This document shows, piece after piece, positions 1 through 5,446 of a stretch of DNA of 6,346 nucleotides. The DNA is taken from positions 1 through 6,346 of the forward strand of contig JAISOQ010000053.1 of the NCBI GenBank assembly GCA_031275515.1, written 5' to 3'. The notes beneath the pieces are model-generated. The model was not told the origin of the DNA. It worked only from the letters and a program-made list of their open reading frames with translations, and made no database searches. A program made the translations under genes and the position numbers. Source of the stretch: Treponema sp. GTDB lineage: Bacteria; Spirochaetota; Spirochaetia; Treponematales; Breznakiellaceae. Position 1 is the stretch's first letter, and every line of letters begins with the position of its first letter.

Positions 1-1871
1 TTATCCTTTTCTCTTTTTTCTCCTTTGCCCTGATATCCTGTTCCGGGAATGAGGAGCTTTCGGAAGAAGATATTGACGCCCTGGGGCTTGAGGGCTTGGA
101 GGCCGTTCTTGCCAAAACCGCCGGCAAACCCTGGAGGGGAGAGGAATTTGTCCCCGGAAGGCTGGGCGGAACCTGGAACGGCGTTATCGACGCGGATCCC
201 AAGAGTTTTAATATTCAGGTGTCCGAAGGGGATACTTCTACCAGAGCCGTGGTGGGGGCCATGCAGGATTACCTTTATGATTACGATCCGGCGGCCCGGC
301 AATGGAAACCCCGCTGCGCTTCCGCGGAGATCCGGGTGGACGAAGAGGCGGGAACCCTGGACGTGATCTATACCCTCCGGGAGGATCTCTACTGGACCTG
401 GTATGACTCGGACCGGAAAGTTCCGGTTACCAGCGACGACATCATCTTCTGGTACAACGAGATTGAGGGGGATCCCGGCTTTCACAGTTCCGCCTATAAC
501 GGCCAGTTTGTTACCATGCCGGACGGAACAGAGAAACGCATTACGATTGAAAAGATAGACGACCGCCGCTTTTCCTTTCATTTTCCCCGCATCGTGGCAA
601 ATCCCATTCTTTCGACCAACCGGGACATAGCCCCCCGCATGGATTATGAAGAAGCGAAACGGGAGCGGGGCGTCCAGGGAGTGCTGGACCTCTTCAATGT
701 GGAGACCGATCCCAGGACCATCCCTTCCATGGGAAAGTGGCATCTTGTCGAATATGCCCCCCAACAGCGGCTGGTATACAAGCGGAACCCCAATTACTGG
801 GAGAAGGACAAGAACGGCCTTTCCCTTCCCTTTGTTGAAGAAAAAATCGCCCGGATTATCCCGGACGAAAACACCCAGCTTCTCCTGTTCAAGCAGGGGG
901 ATACCGAGTCTTACGGCCTGCGTCCCGAGGACCTGGACGAGCTTGTCAACAAGCGGTTCCGGGAGGCCAAAACCGGTATCGCCGGTTTCTTCCAGCGCCT
1001 TTTTGGGAAGAACTTCCGCACCGATTATACGGTGTTCAACGCGGAAGGCGCCCTGAGCGCAAGCATGTGGATCTTCAACCAGAACCCGGTAAACAGGGAC
1101 GCGCCGTATTACGAATGGTTCACCCAAAAAGAATTCCGCCAGGCCATGAGCTGCCTCCTGAACCGGGACCGGATCATCAGCCAGGTATACCGGGGGCTTG
1201 CGGAGCCCAAGCTCAACTTCTTCCCCGAACCTAACCCCTATTACAACGGGGATATTAAGCTGCAATACCTCTACGATCAATCCCGCGCCCTTTCGTTGCT
1301 GGAATCCGCCGGGTTCAGCCGGGACGGGGGCGGGGGGGCTCTCCGGGACAGTAAGGGCCGGGCGGTGGAATTCGATTTAACCATAGGTTCCGACAGTTCC
1401 ATCAGTACCGACATCGCTTCTATCATCATGGATGAACTGGCAAAGGCGGGGATCAAGATAACCATCAGGACCCTTGATTTCCAAAAGATGGTGGAACAAA
1501 TGTTTGAGACCTACGACTGGCAGTCCATGATCATGGGGCTTTCCAGCTCAAACATCTTCCCCACCCAGGGCAGCAATGTCTGGCCTTCCACAGGAAACTT
1601 CCACATGTGGTATCCCCTCCAAGAAACGCCCGCCACCCCCTGGGAGGCCCGGATCGATTACCTTTACAACGAGGGGGCTTACACGATTGATCAGGAAAAG
1701 GCCAAGGCGATCTGGGACGAATACCAGGAGATCATCCTGGAACAGTGCCCGGTTATTTACCTGGTCAGGCCCCGCAGTTTTGCCGCTCTCCGGGACCGGT
1801 GGGATCAGTCAAACGTGTATTTTGACAACATCAACGGGTTTGAAACGAACCATATATTCTTAAAGTCATGA
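1..1871 (+). CDS. Peptide-type ABC transporter substrate-binding lipoprotein, 5' end missing
   Basis: Extracellular solute-binding protein of family 5 (SBP_bac_5), the ligand-catching part of an Opp/Dpp-type importer, expected to be lipid-anchored outside the inner membrane. The frame is open from the left edge (first whole codon at 3), so the true start is off-window; the TTG at 96 is inside the gene. The visible N-terminus is the hydrophobic end of a signal peptide closing with lipobox LISC; cleavage before Cys (codon 39-41) gives a mature protein of 610 residues, longer than the usual 500-550. Family-like stretches, numbered on the mature protein, are TSDDIIFWYNEI (~133-144), RLVYKRNPNYW (~243-254), FRQAMSCLLNRDRII (~366-380) and the C-terminal AKAIWDEYQEIILEQCPVIYL (~555-575). 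It overlaps the next gene by ATGA. The substrate cannot be told from sequence; peptides are the default, but sugars or opines are possible in this family. Confidence 0.93.
   Translation, partial: ILFSFFSFALISCSGNEELSEEDIDALGLEGLEAVLAKTAGKPWRGEEFVPGRLGGTWNGVIDADPKSFNIQVSEGDTSTRAVVGAMQDYLYDYDPAARQWKPRCASAEIRVDEEAGTLDVIYTLREDLYWTWYDSDRKVPVTSDDIIFWYNEIEGDPGFHSSAYNGQFVTMPDGTEKRITIEKIDDRRFSFHFPRIVANPILSTNRDIAPRMDYEEAKRERGVQGVLDLFNVETDPRTIPSMGKWHLVEYAPQQRLVYKRNPNYWEKDKNGLSLPFVEEKIARIIPDENTQLLLFKQGDTESYGLRPEDLDELVNKRFREAKTGIAGFFQRLFGKNFRTDYTVFNAEGALSASMWIFNQNPVNRDAPYYEWFTQKEFRQAMSCLLNRDRIISQVYRGLAEPKLNFFPEPNPYYNGDIKLQYLYDQSRALSLLESAGFSRDGGGGALRDSKGRAVEFDLTIGSDSSISTDIASIIMDELAKAGIKITIRTLDFQKMVEQMFETYDWQSMIMGLSSSNIFPTQGSNVWPSTGNFHMWYPLQETPATPWEARIDYLYNEGAYTIDQEKAKAIWDEYQEIILEQCPVIYLVRPRSFAALRDRWDQSNVYFDNINGFETNHIFLKS
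3..41 (+). other. Signal peptide end and lipobox of the binding protein
   Basis: In the binding-protein frame the first visible codons read ILFSFFSFALISC, a hydrophobic core rich in Phe/Leu/Ser ending in a lipobox (L-I-S-C). Cys at 39-41 would be lipid-modified and become residue 1 after signal peptidase II cleavage. The following SGNEELSEED is a polar, acidic tether typical of lipoproteins. The basic n-region and start codon are outside the window. Confidence 0.85.
1868..1871 (+). promoter_or_regulatory. ATGA stop/start overlap, binding protein to OppB
   Basis: The TGA stop of the binding protein (1869-1871) shares bases with the ATG of the permease (1868-1870). No strong Shine-Dalgarno sequence is visible in the bases before 1868, so OppB translation most likely depends on ribosomes finishing the binding protein (translational coupling). 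Confidence 0.75.
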
Positions 1872-2986
1872 ACGGAATGAAGGCGGGGGGCGTCCAATCC
1901 CGGCAGGGGGCCGGGTTGACCGGGATTACGGCGGTATTGATGCGGCCTTTCTACGGCTTCAAACGGAAGGCGCCTCTGGCCTCATACGCTGTGAGCCGGA
2001 TCATCACTATGGCGGCAACGCTTTTTATCCTGGGTTTCGCGGTATTCGGCCTCATGGAGCTGGCCCCGGGGGACATCGTGGATCAGATCATGATGCAGCA
2101 GCTTTTCAGCGAGGATCAGGGCCGGGCGGGACAGAACCGGGATGCCCTGAACATGGAACAGCTTGAGGAGCGGCGGGCCGCCCTGGGGCTGGACCAGCCT
2201 TTCTACGCCCAGTATTTCCACTGGATAGGCAGGGTCCTGCGGGGCGATCTGGGGACCAGCCTCATTTCCCGGGCGCCGGTGTCTTTTCTTATCGCTTCCC
2301 GTATGGCAAATTCGGTGCTCCTCAACCTCATCTCCCTGGTACTCATCACCTTTTTTTCGTTCTTCCTGGGGGTCTACTTTTCCACCAAGGCCGGAACCGC
2401 CACGGACCTGGCGGTAACCTTCTTCGCCTTAGTGCTCCATGCGTTTCCGGGGATACTGCTCCTCATTCTGTTGCAGCTCTTTGCCTCGGTGACCGGCCTC
2501 TTTCCGGTAACCGCCTATCCCCCCTTCCCCTTTGCTTCCGCTCCGGGACGTTTCGTCTTTTCCTACGCCCACCACATCTTCCTTCCCCTCCTTGCGTCCT
2601 TTCTGGGAGGGATAGGGGGGACCCTGCGGATGATACGGGCGACCATGCTGGATCAGCTGGGGCAGCCGTACATCACGAGCCTCCGTTCCCGGGGCATAGG
2701 GGAATGGCGGATCTATTTTAACCACGCCTTCAGGAACACCCTGAACCCTTACATCACCGGAAGCGCCAATCTTCTGGCAAGCCTGTTCTCCGGCTCCCTC
2801 ATCCTGGAGATCATCTTCGCCTATCCCGGCATAGGCCGGCTCATGTACGAGGCTGTCTTGCAGGAAGACATCAACCTGGTGCTGGCGAACCTCATGTTCA
2901 TCTCCTTCCTGGTCCTCCTGGGCATGGTCCTGGCGGATATAATTCTGGCCCTGGTTGATCCGAGGATACGGTATGGAAAGGAATGA
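1868..2986 (+). CDS. oppB: OppB/DppB-type ABC transporter permease
   Basis: First membrane subunit of the importer (BPD_transp_1 fold), forming half of the translocation channel. The protein is 372 aa. Landmarks are the first membrane segment (~43-65) ending in the family motif APGD (66-69), the soluble stretch LGLDQPFYAQYFHWI with GDLGTSL (~106-132), further membrane segments near 150-172, 180-206, 236-257, 293-320 and 336-363, and a DPRIRYG tail. The cytoplasmic coupling (EAA) loop lies at ~266-293; its usual EAA is TSL (270-272), but the glycine (G276) and the RNTLNP end are kept. The ATG overlapping the upstream stop was chosen; this leaves about 40 residues before the first membrane segment, longer than usual, so ATG at 1940 (Met25) is an alternative without a better ribosome site. 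The choice of opp over dpp in the symbol is by convention only. Confidence 0.93.
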   Translation: MNGMKAGGVQSRQGAGLTGITAVLMRPFYGFKRKAPLASYAVSRIITMAATLFILGFAVFGLMELAPGDIVDQIMMQQLFSEDQGRAGQNRDALNMEQLEERRAALGLDQPFYAQYFHWIGRVLRGDLGTSLISRAPVSFLIASRMANSVLLNLISLVLITFFSFFLGVYFSTKAGTATDLAVTFFALVLHAFPGILLLILLQLFASVTGLFPVTAYPPFPFASAPGRFVFSYAHHIFLPLLASFLGGIGGTLRMIRATMLDQLGQPYITSLRSRGIGEWRIYFNHAFRNTLNPYITGSANLLASLFSGSLILEIIFAYPGIGRLMYEAVLQEDINLVLANLMFISFLVLLGMVLADIILALVDPRIRYGKE

Positions 2987-3139
2987 TGTGGTTATCCGGG
3001 AGGGGGGAAGCCTCCCCCCTGCCTACAGCCTGCGGCTTCCGGCGCCCCCCTCTGCGGGGGCTGCAATGGCCGCAAAAGCGGCCTACATTACCCCCGCAAC
3101 GCCCCCCTTTAACAACATCAGTTTTAGGGAGCGGCTGAA
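2987..3139 (+). repeat. GC-rich hairpin repeat between OppB and OppC (copy 1)
   Basis: This 153-bp gap is dominated by three consecutive inverted repeats. 3001-3020 has an 8-bp perfect stem (AGGGGGGA paired with TCCCCCCT) around AGCC. 3044-3061 has a 6-bp stem (GCCCCC/GGGGGC) around six bases. 3068-3083 has a 6-bp stem (GGCCGC/GCGGCC) around AAAA. None is followed by a T-run, so they do not look like intrinsic terminators. Blocks of it recur in reverse complement in the gap before OppD: 3091-3105 matches the reverse complement of 4289-4303 at 14 of 15 bases. This is a probable dispersed, non-coding repeat (REP/MITE-like in structure) that could affect mRNA stability or the relative expression of the two permeases. 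It cannot be linked to any named family from here. Confidence 0.7.
3126..3131 (+). promoter_or_regulatory. Ribosome binding site of OppC
   Basis: AGGGAG ends 8 bases before the ATG at 3140. An in-frame TAG at 3125-3127 rules out any longer OppC reading, so this site and the ATG at 3140 together fix the start. It lies just outside the hairpins of the preceding repeat and should stay single-stranded. Confidence 0.65.
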
Positions 3140-4234
3140 ATGAAGCGGTTCCTCACCTATCTCAGGGCCCGGCCTTTGGGAATGGCGTCTCTCGTTGTTC
3201 TCCTTATCTTTTATCTTATGATGGGTTTCGCCGAATTTATCGCCCCCTATTCTCCTGCCACAACCTTTCCTGAGATGACCTATCATCCGCCGAACCTGCG
3301 GTTCTACCAGGGGAAGCCGGGGGCCCAGCACGCCAGGGTGGTCAACACCATCAACTGGCGCTATATCCGGGTCCGGGGGCGGTACGGGGAGGTCAGGCTT
3401 TTCGGCAAGGGGGAACCCTACAAACTGTGGGGCCTCATTCCTGCGGACCGCCATCTCTTTGCCTCCCCGCCCGGCGGCTATCCCGCCTTCCTCATGGGGG
3501 CGGACAACCTGGGCAGGGATCTTTTTTCCCGCATTGTTTACGGCAGCCGCATCTCCCTTACCATAGGATTTATCGCTACCGCCATATCCCTGGTGTTGGC
3601 GATACTGTTCGGCGGCCTTTCGGGTTACTTCGGCGGCATGACCGACTGGACCATCATGCGCTTTTCCGAATTCTTCATGCTCATCCCCGGCCTCTATCTG
3701 ATACTTTTTCTGCGTTCCCTCCTGTCGTCCACCATGGATTCAGGCCGGTCCTACATGATGATAACCCTGATCCTCTCCCTCGTCGGCTGGCCCGGTTCCG
3801 CCCGGACCATACGGGGCATGGTACATGCCATCAAACGGGAAGAATTCGTGCTGAACGCCCAACTGGAAATGATCCCCGCCGTGGTGATCATCGCCCGGCA
3901 TATCATCCCCCAGATCGCAAGCCTCCTCATCGTGAGCATAGCCCTGAGCGTACCGGGCTTCATCATGACGGAGACTACCCTCTCCTACCTGGGTCTGGGC
4001 ATCGTGGACCCCGCAGTAAGCTGGGGTTCCCTCATCAAGCGGGACATCTCTACCTTGAGCAATCTGCAAAACTACCCCTGGCTCCTCAATCCGGTGTGGT
4101 TCCTCCTGGCAGTAACCCTGGCGTTTAATTTTATCGGCGATGTACTCAGGGATTATTACGATCCCTATCACATGGTGTTTGGGCCCAGGCTGTTAAGGCT
4201 GCGAAAAAAGGGAAAACGGCGAAATGATAAATAA
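3140..4234 (+). CDS. oppC: OppC/DppC-type ABC transporter permease with enlarged external loop
   Basis: Second membrane subunit, pairing with OppB. At 364 aa it is longer than the usual ~300; the extra length lies between membrane segment 1 (~13-36) and the conserved LMGADNLGRDLFSRIVYGSRIS (119-139, shown by its core GADNLGRDLFSRI). This ~85-residue extracytoplasmic stretch includes RLFGKGEPYKLWGLIPADRH, a pattern known from a subgroup of OppC proteins that work with long binding proteins. Further membrane segments lie near 137-160, 172-197, 205-222, 258-283 and 317-336, with WPGSARTIRG (217-226) and TETTLSYLGLGI (277-288) as family landmarks. In the coupling loop (235-258) the usual EAA is LNA and the usual glycine is Met244, while RHIIP is kept. 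The basic C-terminal tail (RLRKKGKRRNDK) is encoded by DNA that is duplicated before OppD. Confidence 0.93.
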   Translation: MKRFLTYLRARPLGMASLVVLLIFYLMMGFAEFIAPYSPATTFPEMTYHPPNLRFYQGKPGAQHARVVNTINWRYIRVRGRYGEVRLFGKGEPYKLWGLIPADRHLFASPPGGYPAFLMGADNLGRDLFSRIVYGSRISLTIGFIATAISLVLAILFGGLSGYFGGMTDWTIMRFSEFFMLIPGLYLILFLRSLLSSTMDSGRSYMMITLILSLVGWPGSARTIRGMVHAIKREEFVLNAQLEMIPAVVIIARHIIPQIASLLIVSIALSVPGFIMTETTLSYLGLGIVDPAVSWGSLIKRDISTLSNLQNYPWLLNPVWFLLAVTLAFNFIGDVLRDYYDPYHMVFGPRLLRLRKKGKRRNDK

Positions 4235-4238
4235 ACAG
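4208..4238 (+). repeat. Direct repeat, left copy (OppC stop region)
   Basis: This 31-base stretch recurs at 4376-4405 with two A/G substitutions and one single-base indel. It contains the OppC stop (4232-4234) and an ATG (4224) that corresponds to the real OppD start in the other copy: here the frame starts M-I-N-K-Q, there M-M-N-E-Q. The left copy therefore looks like the original OppC end with a duplicated OppD start. Confidence 0.85.
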
Positions 4239-4375
4239 AGACTGTTCCAAAACCCCGGGGGGTCCGGGGGGCCTTGGGCCTCCCGGCAGGGGCGTTACGG
4301 GGGCGGAGCCCCCGTAGTGGGGGTAGGCCGGGACCTTGGCCCGGCCTCAGGGGGCGGCTGCCCCCTCCCTAACTT
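4239..4375 (+). repeat. GC-rich hairpin repeat between OppC and OppD (copy 2, inverted)
   Basis: The 137 bp between the two direct-repeat copies consist mainly of four back-to-back hairpins. 4264-4286 has a 10-bp stem with one G-T pair around TTG. 4296-4316 has a perfect 9-bp stem (TACGGGGGC/GCCCCCGTA) around GGA. 4325-4347 has an 8-bp stem (AGGCCGGG/CCCGGCCT). 4349-4366 has a 7-bp stem (AGGGGGC/GCCCCCT) around GGCT. No T-run follows, so termination is not the likely role. Reverse-complemented, it shares ordered blocks with the gap before OppC. As a strongly folded intercistronic RNA it could protect upstream mRNA or lower ATPase expression relative to the permeases; this is inference. Confidence 0.75.
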
Positions 4376-4405
4376 AAGGGAAACGGCGAAATGATGAATG
4401 AACAG
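4376..4405 (+). repeat. Direct repeat, right copy (OppD start region)
   Basis: Partner of 4208-4238. It holds the working OppD start (ATGATG at 4391) and its only ribosome-site candidate, a weak AAGGG at 4376-4380 ten bases upstream. Read in the OppC frame it would still give R-R-N-D-E then TGA, so either copy could serve both genes; this supports an ancestral overlapping OppC/OppD junction. Confidence 0.85.
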
Positions 4406-5446
4406 GCAAAAACGCCCCTGCTTGAAGTCCGGGACCTTAAAGTTGATTTTTCCGTTCTCCGGGGTTTTACCCGTACATCCATACAGGCGGTACGGGGGGT
4501 GTCCTTTACCCTGGAACGGGGAGGCATCCTGGGCATCGTGGGGGAAAGCGGCTCCGGAAAGAGTGTCTCTACCCAGGCGATACCGGCCCTGCTCCCCAAG
4601 AGCGCCGCGGTTGCCGGGTCCATACGCTACGAGGGGACGGAACTTACGGGGCTTGACGCCGCCGCCCTCCGGGAATACCGGGGCAGGAAAATCGGGATGA
4701 TCTTCCAGGAACCGGGACGTTCCTATGATCCGCTTCAAAACATGGCCGCCGTGTTTTTTGAAACTTTCCGCAACAGGGATCCCAAAATAAGCCGGGAGGA
4801 ATCGGACGAAAAGGCCGCCGCCCTCCTTCTGGAGACAGGGCTGGAACGGGGCCGGGAGCGGCTCGTCAATTTCCCCCACCAGTTTTCCGGGGGCCAGCTC
4901 CAGCGCATAGGCATAGCCCTGGCTCTGGCCCAGGGCTGCGAACTTCTCATCGCCGACGAGCCGACTACGGCCCTGGACGTAACCATACAGAAACAGATTG
5001 TGAACCTCCTTAAAACATTACGGCGCAGGCGTTCCCTTTCCGTCATATTCATCAGCCACGACATCGATCTTGTGGCGGACATTTCCGACCGTATCATGGT
5101 CATGTACGGCGGCCTTGTGATGGAGTCGGCGGAGGCCCGGACCATCGCGGCCCATCCCCTGCACCCCTACACCCGCGCCCTTCTTGCGGCTTCTCCCCGG
5201 TTCGGGAGCCACTACTCCCGGGAACGGCTTGTTTCCATCCCCGGAAAGGTTACGGATCCGTCAAACCCGGAACCCGGCTGTCCCTTTGTCCCCCGGTGTC
5301 CCGAAGCCGGGCCTGAATGCGGGGCGGGCATACCGCCGCTTGGGGCGGTTAACCGGGAAAACGGCCCGGCAATTAACCGGGAAGTGCGGTGCGTCCACAT
5401 AAACGCGCAGGATTACTACGGGGAGGCCCGGCATGGCGGTCATTAA
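4391..5446 (+). CDS. oppD: OppD/DppD-type ABC transporter ATPase
   Basis: One of two cytoplasmic nucleotide-binding subunits that hydrolyse ATP to drive import. At 351 aa it has normal OppD length. All catalytic motifs are intact: Walker A GESGSGKS (51-58), Q-loop in IFQEP (Gln106), signature FSGGQ (165-169), Walker B LLIADEP (185-191, catalytic Glu190), D-loop TALD (193-196) and switch His223. The C-terminal oligopeptide-transporter extension (Oligo_HPY) begins around HPLHPYTRALLAASP (255-269) and carries four cysteines, Cys297, Cys303, Cys310 and Cys334, matching the pattern that binds a [4Fe-4S] cluster in DppD-type subunits. The start is the first of two adjacent ATGs (4391 or 4394), with only a weak ribosome site (AAGGG at 4376). 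It follows the hairpin repeat and overlaps the next gene by 14 bp. Confidence 0.95.
   Translation: MMNEQAKTPLLEVRDLKVDFSVLRGFTRTSIQAVRGVSFTLERGGILGIVGESGSGKSVSTQAIPALLPKSAAVAGSIRYEGTELTGLDAAALREYRGRKIGMIFQEPGRSYDPLQNMAAVFFETFRNRDPKISREESDEKAAALLLETGLERGRERLVNFPHQFSGGQLQRIGIALALAQGCELLIADEPTTALDVTIQKQIVNLLKTLRRRRSLSVIFISHDIDLVADISDRIMVMYGGLVMESAEARTIAAHPLHPYTRALLAASPRFGSHYSRERLVSIPGKVTDPSNPEPGCPFVPRCPEAGPECGAGIPPLGAVNRENGPAINREVRCVHINAQDYYGEARHGGH
5420..5426 (+). promoter_or_regulatory. Ribosome binding site of OppF
   Basis: GGGGAGG inside the last codons of OppD, six bases before the ATG at 5433. It is the strongest Shine-Dalgarno sequence in the window and decides the OppF start within the 14-bp gene overlap. 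Confidence 0.8.

Noticed and set aside
96..98. TTG at 96 as the start of the binding protein
   Set aside because: The same frame stays open to the left edge and encodes a clear signal-peptide core and lipobox, so the true start is outside the window.
3001..3020. Rho-independent terminator after OppB
   Set aside because: The GC-rich stem is strong but followed by GCCTACAG and not a T-run, and it lies inside an operon whose remaining subunits are needed downstream.
2987..3139. CRISPR array or tRNA-like structure in the hairpin gaps
   Set aside because: There are no regularly spaced identical repeats with unique spacers, and no cloverleaf with a conserved T-loop; the inverted repeats stand side by side and differ in sequence.
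2973..3143. Small genes in the two gaps (2973-3143, 2983-3138, 4224-4394)
   Set aside because: The products are translations of the hairpin repeats (Pro, Gly, Ala, Arg rich) with no domain. They are reported only as possible coupling frames, not as genes.
3427..4128. A 233-codon open frame on + inside OppC
   Set aside because: It is a shifted reading of a GC-rich gene: the product is rich in Arg, His, Pro and Gly with no recognisable domain, while the OppC frame shows clear permease motifs throughout.
4296..4366. Terminator or promoter between OppC and OppD
   Set aside because: None of the stems has a T-tract, and no convincing -35/-10 pair was seen in this GC-rich gap.
4295..4879. A 194-codon open frame on the minus strand over the repeat and the OppD start
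   Set aside because: It is antisense to the Walker A region of OppD, has a low-complexity composition, and has no supporting ribosome site or family motif.
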